Positions 25,729-35,291 are shown, counted from the first letter of the stretch. The stretch is DNA of 64,000 nt from Flavipsychrobacter sp. (GCA_016786615.1 JAEUVX010000015.1:124001-188000), one strand, 5' to 3'. Made by a program: numbers and translations. The notes: a model not told the origin generated them from the letters alone.

Positions 25729-26466
25729 ATGGTTAAAGCCGATATAATCAATAAGCTGCAACGAGAGGTATTCTCTATGCAGGGCTTTAAGAAACCATTG
25801 CAAAGCGAGCAGATATTTACTGGTTTAAGCTCTATAGAAAAGTCCTTTCCAAATCGCATTTTCCCCACGGGTGTTGTACATGAATTTATTAGCCATGCAC
25901 AAGAAAGTAGTGCTGCAACAAATGGTTTCATTTCCGGCCTTACAGGTTGCCTGATGCAAAAGGGCGGGGTTTGTATTTGGATAGGAACACAAAGAACATT
26001 ATTTCCCCCAACCTTAAAAGTTTTTGGAATAGATCCCGATAGGGTCATTTTTATAGACCTCACTCGACCCAAGGATGCTCTTTGGGCAATAGAGGAAGCA
26101 TTAAAGTGTAATGCTCTTACCGCAGTTGTTGGAGAAATAAGAGAAATGACCTTTACAGAGTCCCGTAGGTTGCAATTGGCAGTAGAAGAAAGCAAGGTTA
26201 CAGGTTTCATTCATCGCTTTCAGCCAAGGAATAAAAATACTGTGGCTTGTGTCACCCGGTGGCAAATAGAACCTATTGCAAGTGTACTGGAAGATAGTAT
26301 GCCAGGTGTTGGAAGTCCGAGATGGAATGTGCAGTTATTAAAAGTGAGAAATGGTAAAACTGGTACATGGCAAATTGAATGGTTAGAGAATGGCTTTAGA
26401 GATATCACAATGCAAGTATTCGACTTAAGCAAAGTGCAACAACTCAAAACCGGTTCCTATGCCTAA
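25729..26466 (+). CDS. imuA: ImuA family protein (mutagenesis cassette)
   Basis: The 245-residue product from the ATG at 25729 (MVKADIINKLQREVF) is a RecA/SulA-like ImuA protein, with FPTGVVHEFISHAQESSAAT, then GVCIWIGTQRTLFPPTLKVFG and FTESRRLQLAVEESKVTGF. A longer reading from a TTG at 25654 would cross the operators and begin with a meaningless hydrophobic stretch, so I rejected it. ImuA, ImuB and DnaE2 act together in damage-induced translesion synthesis. The stop overlaps imuB by eight bases, so they are coupled. Confidence 0.82.
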   Translation: MVKADIINKLQREVFSMQGFKKPLQSEQIFTGLSSIEKSFPNRIFPTGVVHEFISHAQESSAATNGFISGLTGCLMQKGGVCIWIGTQRTLFPPTLKVFGIDPDRVIFIDLTRPKDALWAIEEALKCNALTAVVGEIREMTFTESRRLQLAVEESKVTGFIHRFQPRNKNTVACVTRWQIEPIASVLEDSMPGVGSPRWNVQLLKVRNGKTGTWQIEWLENGFRDITMQVFDLSKVQQLKTGSYA

Positions 26467-27958
26467 ACGTTTTGTTGCAATATGGTTCCGTCATTTATCA
26501 ACCGACTGGTTTAAGCGTAAACAGCCTGAACTAAAAGAAGTGCCGTTTGTATTAGCTGCACCTGAACGTGGACGAATGGTTGTTAAAGCCGTTAGTCAGA
26601 ATGCACATGAAAGAGGCATTTACCCTGAAATGGTTGTGGCTGATTGCAGGGCTATATATCCAACATTAAAGGTTATTGATGAGATACCGGGTAAAGCGGA
26701 GCAATTACTAACTGCATTAGCGGAATGGTGTTTACGCTATACTCCTGTCGCTGCTATCGACTTACCCGATGGTGTGCTTCTTGATGTAAGCGGTTGTCCT
26801 CACCTGTGGGGTGGCGAACAGGCTTACTTGAAAGATATTTTTACAAAACTTGAAGCTTACGGCTATGATGTACGCATAGCAATTGCGGACACAATAGGTG
26901 CCGCCTGGGCTTTGTCTCGTTATGGTAATAAAGCATCTATTGTTAAGTCAGGACAACAATTAGGAGCCATCTTACAATTGACACCTTCCGCATTGCGAAT
27001 AGATGCAAGTATAGCAGACCGCTTAAGTAAACTAGGATTATATACGATACAGAGTTTTATAAAAATGCCGCGTTCTGCTTTACGCAGACGCTTTGGGCAA
27101 TCTCTGTTGATGCGTCTTGACCAGGCATTAGGTCAGGAAATGGAAATACTTGAACCTGTAAAACCAATACAGCCATACCAAGAACGATTACCATGTCTTG
27201 AACCTATCCGTACAGCAACAGGCATTGAAATTGCCTTGAAACAATTACTTGAGAAGTTGTGCCAACGATTAGCTAAAGAAGAATTAGGACTACGAACTTG
27301 TATTTTTAAATGCTATCGAATGGATGGCAACATTCAGCAAATCGGTATCGGTACAAATAGAGCTTCGAGAAATGTAGAGCATTTGTTTAAGCTATTCGAA
27401 ATCAAAATAGCAACACTTGAACCGGATTTGGGTTTTGAGGTTTTTATTTTGGAAGCACCTAAAGTGGAAACTATTTCAACAGCACAAGATGCATTATGGA
27501 ATTCCGAAGGCAATCATGATCAGGTAGCTATAGCAGAACTATTAGATAAACTTGCAGGTAAAGTAAGTATGGATGCCATTCACCGTTACTTACCTGCTGA
27601 ACATTACTGGCCTGAACGATCCATAACAACTGCTATTTCTCTGGAAGAAAAACCAACTACAAATTGGCGCACTGATTTACCACGACCTATCCAATTACTA
27701 CCTAACCCAGAACTTATAGAAGTGACGGTTCAGCTACCAGACTATCCACCCATGTTATTTAAATACAAAGGAAAACTACATCACGTAAAGAAAGCAGATG
27801 GCCCTGAACGAATAGAACAAGAATGGTGGATAGCTCAGGACTTGTATAGAGATTATTACTGCATAGAAGATGAAACAGGCGCACGATACTGGTTATTCAG
27901 GTTAGGACATTACGCGAATGGAGAACCTAAATGGTTTATTCATGGATTTTTTGCTTAA
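26459..27958 (+). CDS. imuB: ImuB, catalytically inactive Y-family polymerase-like protein
   Basis: The 499-residue protein has a Y-family (DinB-like) fold: FVAIWFRHLSTDW at the start, VPFVLAAPERGRMVVKAVSQ, and PDGVLLDVSGCPHLWGGE in the palm. The first catalytic Asp expected near the N-terminus is absent and the second acidic motif is altered, which is usual for ImuB. ImuB bridges ImuA, the beta clamp and DnaE2. It overlaps imuA by eight bases and is 13 bp before dnaE2, so all three form one operon. Confidence 0.9.
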   Translation: MPKRFVAIWFRHLSTDWFKRKQPELKEVPFVLAAPERGRMVVKAVSQNAHERGIYPEMVVADCRAIYPTLKVIDEIPGKAEQLLTALAEWCLRYTPVAAIDLPDGVLLDVSGCPHLWGGEQAYLKDIFTKLEAYGYDVRIAIADTIGAAWALSRYGNKASIVKSGQQLGAILQLTPSALRIDASIADRLSKLGLYTIQSFIKMPRSALRRRFGQSLLMRLDQALGQEMEILEPVKPIQPYQERLPCLEPIRTATGIEIALKQLLEKLCQRLAKEELGLRTCIFKCYRMDGNIQQIGIGTNRASRNVEHLFKLFEIKIATLEPDLGFEVFILEAPKVETISTAQDALWNSEGNHDQVAIAELLDKLAGKVSMDAIHRYLPAEHYWPERSITTAISLEEKPTTNWRTDLPRPIQLLPNPELIEVTVQLPDYPPMLFKYKGKLHHVKKADGPERIEQEWWIAQDLYRDYYCIEDETGARYWLFRLGHYANGEPKWFIHGFFA

Positions 27959-27971
27959 AGAATTATGAGTT

Positions 27972-30900
27972 ATGCAGTATACAGAATTACAAGTAACAAC
28001 GAATTTTAGCTTTCTAAGAGGCGGTTCCCATCCTGATGAATTGGTGGAATATGCAGCCAATCTTGGCTATACGGAAATTGCCATTACAGATAGAAACACA
28101 CTTGCTGGCATTGTGCGGGCACATGCAGCAGCTAAAGCAAAAGGAATTAGAATAATTCCTGGCTGCTGGTTGGAACTGCTAGACGGTCCAAGCCTGCTTG
28201 CATATCCAACTAATAAAGAAGCATACTCAAGACTATCGGCTTTGCTTTCAGAAGGTAATCTGAGGGCAGAAAAAGGCAAATGTTATTTATACAAGTCGGA
28301 TGTATACAAATATGCCAAAGGCATTAAGTTCATTGTTGTAACTCCTTCAACACTCAATGAGACTTTTGAATTTGAGGAATCATTTAAGGTGGCTTTGCAG
28401 GAATATAAACATCATTTAGGAAACGATATATATCTTGGTGCAATCCGTTCTTATCAGGCAAATGATAACAAAAAGCTCTTCCGCCTATCTCAACTGTCTG
28501 AACAATTACATATCCCCTTAGTTGCTACTAACGATGTACATTACCATTGCCCGGAACGTAGAGAATTACAAGATATTCTGACCTGTATTCGTGAGAAATG
28601 TACTATCCACAATGCTGGCTTTAGACTATATCAAAATGCAGAACGGTATTTAAAACCTAACAAAGAAATGATACGTCTCTTTGTTCAATATCCTGATGCC
28701 ATAGAACGCACTCAAGAGATCGTATCTGCATGTCAGTTTTCGTTAGACACATTGGAATACGTATATCCGGAAGAAATAACCAGTGATGGTAGAGCACCGC
28801 AAGAGGAATTAGAGCATCTCACATGGCAAGGCGCTAAAGAAAAGTTTGGAGTGCGTATCCCTCAAAAGATAAAAGAGACTATTGAAATGGAGTTGGAATT
28901 TATGGAGCGAAAGAACTACGCTGCATACTTTCTTACTGTCTATGATTTTGTTCGCTTTGCTCGTAGTAGAGATATTCTTTGTCAGGGACGTGGTTCTGCT
29001 GCAAACTCGATAGTGTGCTTTTGTTTAGGTATTACTTCTGTAGACCCTTCTAAGTTTAAAGTACTCTTTGCCCGTTTTATGTCGGATGCAAGAGATGAGC
29101 CACCCGATATTGATGTTGACTTTGAACATGAACGCAGAGAAGAAGTTATACAGTACATCTATGAGAAGTATGGACGTGATAGAGCCGCCATAGTTGCCAC
29201 AGTAACGCAAGTCCATTTTAAAGGAGCTGTCCGTGATGTAGCTAAAGTGATGGGATTATCCGTAGATGCTATCAATCGCCTGTCTAGTTCTTCCTGGGAG
29301 TTTACAGATGAATGGTTTGACGGAAAGAAAATATCAAGTGAAGGATTTGACGCAAATGACAAGCATTTGCTCAAGGTCTTAGCACTCACACAACAGTATA
29401 TTGGCTTTCCACGACAGCTTGGGCAACATACAGGTGGTTTTGTTATTACCCGAGGAAAGATAACAGATCTATGTCCTATTCTAAAGGCACGTATGGAGAA
29501 CCGCATCAACATAGAATGGAACAAAGATGATATTGAAGCGTTAGGTTTTCTAAAAGTAGATGTGCTTGCATTAGGTATGCTTACTTGTATTCGTAAAGCT
29601 TTTGATTTGGCTAAACAGCATTATGGGTTGAATCTGACACTTGCCGAAATCAATAAACGAGAAGATCCGGCAGTATATGAAATGATAAGCCACGCTGACA
29701 CGATAGGTGTATTTCAAATTGAGAGCAGAGCACAAATGTCTATGCTTCCACGACTGAAACCGAAATGTTTTTATGATTTGGTTATAGAAGTAGCCATAGT
29801 TAGACCTGGCCCAATTCAAGGTGATATGGTACATCCATATTTACGCAGAAGAAATGGAGAAGAACCCGTGGAATACCCATCTAAAGAACTGGAAAATATT
29901 TTAGGCAGGACATTAGGGGTGCCATTGTTTCAGGAACAGGCAATGGAAATAGCTATTGTTGCTGCAGGTTTTACACCTGCTGAAGCTGACCAATTACGGC
30001 GCAGTATGGCAACCTTTAAGGCTAAGGGCTTAGTAAGCCAGTTTGAAGAAAAAATGGTTAGTGGCATGACTGCCAAAGGCTATACGAAAGAATTTGCTTT
30101 ACGTGTTTTTAACCAATTAAAGGGCTTTGGTAGTTACGGCTTTCCTGAAAGCCATGCTGCAAGCTTCGCTCTATTAGTGTATGTGTCTTCATGGATAAAA
30201 TGCTATTACCCTGATATATTTGCAACGGCATTGCTCAACAGCTTGCCTATGGGGTTTTATCAACCTGCACAGATAGTCATTGATGCACAAAAGCATGGCG
30301 TAGAAATCCGTCCTGTAGACATAAATTTCTCCAATTGGGATAACAGGCTTGAAGATAAAATCAGTAAATATCATCCTGTTAGACTTGGTTTTAGACAGGT
30401 TAAAGGTTTGAAACAAGAAGAAATGCAGTTGTTAGTAGTTGCTAGAGAACAGCAGTTTAATACTGTTCATTCACTGTTGGACGTTGGTATTTCTATCTCA
30501 ACTTTAGAAAGACTAGCTAATGCTGACGCATTTAGATCAATAGGACTTGATAGGCGACAGGCACTTTGGGAAGTAGCAGCCCTGGCAGACAGTCCAACAG
30601 GTATATACAAAGGACAAGACTCTGAAAGTTTACAGGAAGATGTGCGTTTACCTGAAATGACATTACCTGAGCATGTAATAGAAGATTATAGTTCTTTAGC
30701 GCTTTCATTAAAGGCACATCCTGTAAGTTTTGCGAGGGAGAAATTATCAATGCTAAATGTCTTATCTGCCAAAGGACTAGAAGAATATAAAGACGGCGAT
30801 GTGGTTAAAGTAGCGGGGCTTGTTTTGGTACGGCAAAGGCCAGGTACTGCAAGTGGCATTGTCTTTATTACCTTAGAGGATGAAACCGGCATTGTAAACC

Positions 30901-31202
30901 TTGTTGTATTCAGTAAGCTATTTGAAAAATATAGAAAAGAGATTATCCATTCTCGAATGCTAATGATAGAGGGTAAACTACAGAGAGAAGGTGAAGTTAC
31001 TCACGTAATTGTTAAGCGTTGCCATAATATGTCGAATTTGCTCCGTCAATTAGGTGTGACAGAGAATCAGGAACAATCAATCCAAACACTTTCAAGAGCT
31101 GATGAAAAAGACGCAGACTCTAACTCGTATAAGTATAAAGATACCCGAGTTAAAAAGGTGCTACAAATAGAGATGTTTCCATCTGGCAGGAACTTTAAAT
31201 AG
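27972..31202 (+). CDS. dnaE2: Error-prone DNA polymerase III alpha (DnaE2 / ImuC)
   Basis: This 1076-residue protein has an N-terminal PHP domain (ELQVTTNFSFLRGGSHPDEL, YTEIAITDRNTLAGIVRAH), the polymerase palm with PPDIDVDFEHERREEV, the fingers motif GFGSYGFPESHAASFA and a C-terminal OB-fold region (VVKVAGLVLVRQRPGTA). Its length and the missing tau-binding tail fit DnaE2 rather than replicative DnaE. It carries out mutagenic lesion bypass with ImuA and ImuB. Finding it inside a mobile element next to antiphage and transfer genes is notable. Confidence 0.93.
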   Translation: MQYTELQVTTNFSFLRGGSHPDELVEYAANLGYTEIAITDRNTLAGIVRAHAAAKAKGIRIIPGCWLELLDGPSLLAYPTNKEAYSRLSALLSEGNLRAEKGKCYLYKSDVYKYAKGIKFIVVTPSTLNETFEFEESFKVALQEYKHHLGNDIYLGAIRSYQANDNKKLFRLSQLSEQLHIPLVATNDVHYHCPERRELQDILTCIREKCTIHNAGFRLYQNAERYLKPNKEMIRLFVQYPDAIERTQEIVSACQFSLDTLEYVYPEEITSDGRAPQEELEHLTWQGAKEKFGVRIPQKIKETIEMELEFMERKNYAAYFLTVYDFVRFARSRDILCQGRGSAANSIVCFCLGITSVDPSKFKVLFARFMSDARDEPPDIDVDFEHERREEVIQYIYEKYGRDRAAIVATVTQVHFKGAVRDVAKVMGLSVDAINRLSSSSWEFTDEWFDGKKISSEGFDANDKHLLKVLALTQQYIGFPRQLGQHTGGFVITRGKITDLCPILKARMENRINIEWNKDDIEALGFLKVDVLALGMLTCIRKAFDLAKQHYGLNLTLAEINKREDPAVYEMISHADTIGVFQIESRAQMSMLPRLKPKCFYDLVIEVAIVRPGPIQGDMVHPYLRRRNGEEPVEYPSKELENILGRTLGVPLFQEQAMEIAIVAAGFTPAEADQLRRSMATFKAKGLVSQFEEKMVSGMTAKGYTKEFALRVFNQLKGFGSYGFPESHAASFALLVYVSSWIKCYYPDIFATALLNSLPMGFYQPAQIVIDAQKHGVEIRPVDINFSNWDNRLEDKISKYHPVRLGFRQVKGLKQEEMQLLVVAREQQFNTVHSLLDVGISISTLERLANADAFRSIGLDRRQALWEVAALADSPTGIYKGQDSESLQEDVRLPEMTLPEHVIEDYSSLALSLKAHPVSFAREKLSMLNVLSAKGLEEYKDGDVVKVAGLVLVRQRPGTASGIVFITLEDETGIVNLVVFSKLFEKYRKEIIHSRMLMIEGKLQREGEVTHVIVKRCHNMSNLLRQLGVTENQEQSIQTLSRADEKDADSNSYKYKDTRVKKVLQIEMFPSGRNFK

Positions 31203-31327
31203 CTGGTGCCACATACGAATTAAACATTTTATTATTTGATTAAAATGCTTCATTAATTTTGACAGCTATATTAAAGATAACAGAAGGTCTCATATATATT
31301 TGAGATAGGAACAAATGCTCTAACCTT

Positions 31328-32029
31328 ATGGAAACAAAAGAAATAGTCCTCCTTTTTATCGTTCTTCCTGCCATCCTTTTTACATTAGCTTTTCTCTATT
31401 TAAAAAGTAAAAAATTCTCCAAAATACCTAATGGCAATTATTCAATTTCTTTCTTTTCAAAAAGAATTGTGCTTAGTAAACATGAAATCATAATTCTCAT
31501 TGTACTATTCTTATTCTTTTCATGGCTTAATATGTTTTCGCCACTGGCACTAAGTTTATTGATAGTTTTTGGCGTACTATTTACTTTTCCAATTGCCTCA
31601 TTCAAACGCTACGATTCGAAAACGAATCAAGAAAACACACAAATCTTATTGAATAAACTAACTACAATTGAGAATGAAATCGAATCTGCTCGACAACATT
31701 TTGGCATATTACAAGGCGATTTAAATCAAGCTCAATTAGAGGTAGATAAAAAGCAAAAAATAAAAGAGGAGTTAGACGCAATCATATTAGAAAACAAAAC
31801 TAATGCTGAAACTTGGGCTTCGATGTCGGAAGCTCAAAAGAACTTGGTTTCTCAAACTACCGTGAACGCAATTTCTCAAAAAATTCAAGGAAACTACTGG
31901 CAAGGAATGCTTTGGGGATTTTTAATAAATCTTCTTGCAACATTAACCTGGACATTAATGGGTAATCCGGGTAAAGATGATATAATAAGCAAGTTCAATA
32001 CTTTAATCGAAATGATAAAGGGACAATAA
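31328..32029 (+). CDS. Membrane protein with coiled coil, unknown
   Basis: The 233-residue protein has a first membrane helix (IVLLFIVLPAILFTLAFLYL), two adjacent helices (about residues 58-92), a coiled coil (about 105-155, LTTIENEIESARQHFGILQG) and a C-terminal membrane helix (WQGMLWGFLINLLATLTWTL). I do not recognise it. It stands alone between the imu operon (125 bp) and a convergent lipoprotein gene. Confidence 0.6.
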   Translation: METKEIVLLFIVLPAILFTLAFLYLKSKKFSKIPNGNYSISFFSKRIVLSKHEIIILIVLFLFFSWLNMFSPLALSLLIVFGVLFTFPIASFKRYDSKTNQENTQILLNKLTTIENEIESARQHFGILQGDLNQAQLEVDKKQKIKEELDAIILENKTNAETWASMSEAQKNLVSQTTVNAISQKIQGNYWQGMLWGFLINLLATLTWTLMGNPGKDDIISKFNTLIEMIKGQ

Positions 32030-32084
32030 AAAGCCAGCCTGTGAACAGACCTGCCCCTATAAACCCTATCACCATGAAATATCT

Positions 32085-32606
32085 TTACTGCCTTGTACCC
32101 TTCCAAGTACCCGGACCATCGGCATTAACGAGATTACGATAAGTTAAGTTAAGAGTTTGTTTCGAATCTTTGTTCAAACCTCCATCCAAATGTCTACCTC
32201 CCAGGTACGTATAGTTGGTATCTAAAAAGCTAAACCCACATGACTTCAAGTCGCAAACAAAGGTCAACTTATTGCCATAGCTCGTAAATGTTACATCAAG
32301 CTTTTTGTCGTTTGAATTTGCAGACACAACTACTGTATCACCATACTTTTGGTTTTTGCCGATATACGTTCCTAAAAATTCATCCTTTGACGGACACTTA
32401 TATTCACAAAACTCCCCACCATAGCCATATGGGCATTCACAGTATCCAAGATTAGTATTACATGTGCCGCCATTCTGACAAGTTATTCCTTTGCACCTAT
32501 CCGTATATGTACCATATTTATTAGTCTTCTTACATGACAGATACAAAACAGTAGTCGCAATAAGCATAAAGCATATAAGTGTTACTAAAAGAGCCTTGAT
32601 TTTCAT
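32085..32606 (-). CDS. Lipoprotein with an EGF-like domain
   Basis: The 173-residue protein has a signal peptide with lipobox (LYLSC then KK) and directly after it an EGF-like domain with six Cys in the usual order: CKGITCQNGGTC and CECPYGYGGEFC. The rest (about 75-173) is an unassigned beta-rich domain (FLGTYIGKNQKYGDTVVV, LDVTFTSYGNKLTFVC). Surface lipoproteins with one EGF unit occur in Bacteroidetes genomes, usually with unknown roles. On a mobile element it could affect adhesion, or exclusion of other elements; that is a guess. Confidence 0.75.
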   Translation of the reverse strand: MKIKALLVTLICFMLIATTVLYLSCKKTNKYGTYTDRCKGITCQNGGTCNTNLGYCECPYGYGGEFCEYKCPSKDEFLGTYIGKNQKYGDTVVVSANSNDKKLDVTFTSYGNKLTFVCDLKSCGFSFLDTNYTYLGGRHLDGGLNKDSKQTLNLTYRNLVNADGPGTWKGTRQ

Positions 32607-32713
32607 AGCATTTAAATTTTATTGATACAAACCTAAGTAAAAAATCATATTCTTCCCATAGGGAAGATGATATTTTTTCTTTCAGAGATACTTTGGAACA
32701 ATAGAAGCACCTG

Positions 32714-32956
32714 ATGGTAACTGCCGTAGATAAGTATGTAATTGCTAGGATCAAGGAGATGAGAATAGAGCAAGGAATAACCCAACCTGCTCTAGCCAAT
32801 GCTTTGGATTTGTCCTACGGATTTATTGGTAAGATCGAGAGCGGAAAGTATGGGAAGAAGTATAGCGTAGCTCAGCTAAACGAGCTGGCAACCCTATTTG
32901 GCTGCAGTCCACGCGATTTTTTACCTGAAAGGCCACTTAAAAAGGACAAAAAATAA
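32714..32956 (+). CDS. XRE-family HTH transcriptional regulator
   Basis: The 80-residue protein is almost only a Cro/CI-type HTH: VIARIKEMRIEQGITQPALA, NALDLSYGFIGKIESGKYGK and YSVAQLNELATLFGCSPRDF. It should bind operator DNA as a dimer. It lies between two reverse-strand genes (the EGF-like lipoprotein and ardC) and could regulate either or the element as a whole. It lacks the peptidase domain of LexA/CI proteins. Confidence 0.85.
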   Translation: MVTAVDKYVIARIKEMRIEQGITQPALANALDLSYGFIGKIESGKYGKKYSVAQLNELATLFGCSPRDFLPERPLKKDKK

Positions 32957-32982
32957 AGCCCGATATAGAAATATCGAGCTTT
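32955..32982. terminator. Bidirectional terminator between the XRE gene and ardC
   Basis: AAAGCCCGATAT...ATATCGAGCTTT pairs with one mismatch around a four-base loop and is followed by TT. It sits 26 bases before the end of the convergent ardC gene. Confidence 0.65.
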
Positions 32983-33007
32983 TACTAACCCATTACACAA
33001 CTAACCA

Positions 33008-33919
33008 TTAATCCTCCTTTGGTGTTTCCTCGTCTGATTCGCTTTGTACGTTCAAAATATAATCCGATGCTTTTTGTGCATGGGTTGAGGCAGACAAAAT
33101 GAATCTTTTGTCATTCTTTAATTTCCATAGCCAACCTTGAATGTATGCGGCACTTTGCTCAAACTGGCTAGTAATGCCTGTATAGGACTGTAGATAACAT
33201 GTGGCTATCTCAGCTACCAGTTCTTCATGTGAATACGCTTCTGAACCAAATTCAGCCATTTGCAACAGGTCTTTTCTATCAAGCCTGCTGTGATGCCCTG
33301 TACTATGCACTAGCTCATGAAAAAGTGTGGAATAGTAAGCTTCGTCACTTTCAAAGCTCTTTTGCTTAGGCATGTTAATGAAGTCTTTCAACGGATCATA
33401 ATACGCTCTGTGCTCCTTGAACTTTACAATTGGACGTTTAGGCATGTTAGACACAATGTTTTCACATGTCGAAATTGAAGCCGGTATCCTGTACGGTGTA
33501 CTCGGTAGCTTGTCCTCAGGTATACTTTCACATTGAGAAATGTTGAAGACTATGTAATACCGTAGTATTGGCTTCTTTTCTTTCTCATCATCTGTGCCTT
33601 CGCCTTCGCTCTTTTCAGGTCTTTTCCAGAACACAACTATATGACCGCGTTCATCTTTCTTAACCTTTCCGCCTAGTTCTTTTAATTGAGCAAACGTCAG
33701 AAAGAAGTTTTGCTCATATCCATGACAAGCGAGGAGCATTAAGTTCATGCCCCTGTACGGCCTTCTGGAAATAAGATTGCATGGAATACCAGCACTATGC
33801 CAGGGGACATGCCACGGAACCGTGCCGTTTTCAAGTTGCTCAATGATTTTCTCGGTGACAATCGCATACACATCCTTTTTTTGAACGTTGTCGTTGGAGG
33901 TGGTTGTTGTTGCTTCCAT
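33008..33919 (-). CDS. ardC: ArdC-type antirestriction protein
   Basis: The 303-residue protein from the ATG at 33919 has an N-terminal ssDNA-binding domain (DVYAIVTEKIIEQLENGTVP, RRPYRGMNLMLLACHGY) and a zincin-like metallopeptidase domain with the HExxH motif FHELVHSTGHHSRLDR and a later Glu (HEELVAEIATCYL). ArdC proteins travel with conjugative elements and protect the entering single strand from restriction. An upstream in-frame ATG at 34045 gives a longer protein but the extra 42 residues do not look like the family. Confidence 0.85.
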   Translation of the reverse strand: MEATTTTSNDNVQKKDVYAIVTEKIIEQLENGTVPWHVPWHSAGIPCNLISRRPYRGMNLMLLACHGYEQNFFLTFAQLKELGGKVKKDERGHIVVFWKRPEKSEGEGTDDEKEKKPILRYYIVFNISQCESIPEDKLPSTPYRIPASISTCENIVSNMPKRPIVKFKEHRAYYDPLKDFINMPKQKSFESDEAYYSTLFHELVHSTGHHSRLDRKDLLQMAEFGSEAYSHEELVAEIATCYLQSYTGITSQFEQSAAYIQGWLWKLKNDKRFILSASTHAQKASDYILNVQSESDEETPKED

Positions 33920-34248
33920 CGTTATTAATTTTTTTGTTAACGAAAATTGTTTCCTCAAGTCTAATAGCATCGAACCAAAGCGAATAGATAGTAGAATTTG
34001 CCTAAAGAGGCAATATGCAGTGATGATGCGAAGGAATGCACTCAATCAATTCAGTCAAGGTCGCTGATGCGCCCGATGGTTATACAAAAACAATCTGCAT
34101 TTTCCGTTGCGGTCTGTGAAACTACCTCCACTCTCAAATAGTATTCTTTTTGTAGAAACCTTGCCTGTATTTCTAGTCGTGCTTATTGTGTGCTTACCAC
34201 TGCACATGGCTTTTAAGCCGTAGTGGGTAATTACTAAATCGATTCAAT
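33920..34248. other. Intergenic stretch without a visible gene
   Basis: About 330 bp between ardC and the next small gene. I see no coding pattern; it should contain the ardC promoter and the promoter of the small forward gene. Confidence 0.5.
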
Positions 34249-34467
34249 ATGGAAAGAAACATCAGCAAGTTTGTACGGCTTATGAAAATGAGCTGGGCAA
34301 TACAGAAAAGGAAAAGAGTATCTCGCTCGAAAGCACTCATTGAAGCATGGGCAATTATCAGCAATGAAGACATTACTGTCTTCTATCTCGTGCAGCGATA
34401 CAACGTACATAACAAGCCTGTTAAGCCCCAAACGCTTAATCAAATGGCATTGTTTACAAGACAATAG
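34249..34467 (+). CDS. Small basic protein of Bacteroidetes elements, unknown function
   Basis: The 72-residue protein is basic and helical: MSWAIQKRKRVSRSKALIEA, then WAIISNEDITVFYLVQRYNV and a short tail. The pattern of an SRSKAL stretch followed by WAI..NEDITV is one I associate with small proteins on Bacteroidetes mobile elements. It has no known role. A terminator follows immediately. Confidence 0.55.
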   Translation: MERNISKFVRLMKMSWAIQKRKRVSRSKALIEAWAIISNEDITVFYLVQRYNVHNKPVKPQTLNQMALFTRQ

Positions 34468-34472
34468 CAAAG

Positions 34473-34497
34473 AGCGCTCTACAATTTGTAGGGCGCT
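34473..34497. terminator. Bidirectional terminator
   Basis: AGCGCTCTACAA...TTGTAGGGCGCT forms a 12-bp stem with one mismatch between convergent genes, five bases after one stop codon and four before the other. Confidence 0.75.
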
Positions 34498-34501
34498 GCC
34501 T

Positions 34502-34983
34502 TTAAACGCTATTTAGATGTAGAAGGTAAGTTGCAGCAGCTACAGCTTCAAGTACCTTCATATTATGCACCTTACTGTTCATCCTTTTGTCATAAAGTGT
34601 ATGAATGAAATGCGGGTGCTTAGACGCCATACATTCAGCCAAGTCCAATTTATTGGGACGCTCCTGACTACAAAAATGCTTTTTTAAGTCAGACAATGAA
34701 TAGTAGTGTACCGGTATACCTCTCCTCTCAAATAATACATTTAATGAGCCAACCAGTTGAATATATGCGGAAGAAATGGGAAGCTCAGTCGGTAGTTTTA
34801 TTGCTACTTGTGCAATTTCATAATTATCAATATAGCGACTAACGTACCGTAGAATTTTTTTTAGTTTCTCATCACCCCACTTTTCTGGATGTGTTTTCAT
34901 TTCCCAATCCACAAGTTTATTAGCTTTAAACATTGCTAATCCAAAACTGCGAGTTCCTGGGCTAAGTCCTAAAACGATTGCCA
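34502..34983 (-). CDS. RuvC-like RNase H fold protein
   Basis: The 160-residue protein from the ATG at 34983 begins MAIVLGLSPGTRSFGLAMF, which matches the first strand of RuvC-type resolvases (LGIDPGTR) except that Ser replaces the catalytic Asp. IAQVAIKLPTELP fits the second acidic strand position without the acid, and KVLEAVAAATYLL resembles the final helix. The fold is likely; nuclease activity is doubtful. It overlaps the end of the preceding small gene by 22 bases. A longer frame to 35149 adds residues with no family similarity and was rejected. Confidence 0.6.
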
Positions 34984-35189
34984 TATCCTTGTACAAGTGA
35001 AGTGTATAGTGCTCCTCGTGATTTGCGGATTTGTGATGCAGGCATCGCAAGAGTTTTAGTAAGTTTCTTCCGTAAGTATTCTTCAGAATAAGTGGCAACC
35101 ATCTTACGATGAGATTGAATGCTATCCATATCATCCAGTGCATGCGCAATCTCTAATGCCAAACGTTCTTGTTCTTGTGTTAGGTTCAT
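34962..35189 (-). CDS. Small helical mobile-element protein
   Basis: The 75-residue protein has the pattern MNLTQEQERLALEIAHALDD, then YSEEYLRKKLTKTLAMPASQ and IRKSRGALYTSLVQGYG. The ending I(R/K)KSRGAL(Y/F) is one I have seen in small proteins next to RuvC-like genes on Bacteroidetes elements. Its 3' end overlaps the RuvC-like gene by 22 bases, so the two are probably co-translated. Function unknown. Confidence 0.55.
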   Translation of the reverse strand: MNLTQEQERLALEIAHALDDMDSIQSHRKMVATYSEEYLRKKLTKTLAMPASQIRKSRGALYTSLVQGYGNRFRT

Positions 35190-35291
35190 AGGTGTATGCC
35201 TTAAAAGGCAATGAATGTTGATAAGGTTGACCTTTTTTGAGACGTACGTTATACGTTTTATATATAAACGTTATCGTACGGTATTCTTCTG

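Noticed and set aside
34983-35149. Upstream extension of the RuvC-like frame
   Set aside because: The extra residues overlap a better small gene and lack similarity; the ATG at 34983 begins exactly at the first RuvC strand.
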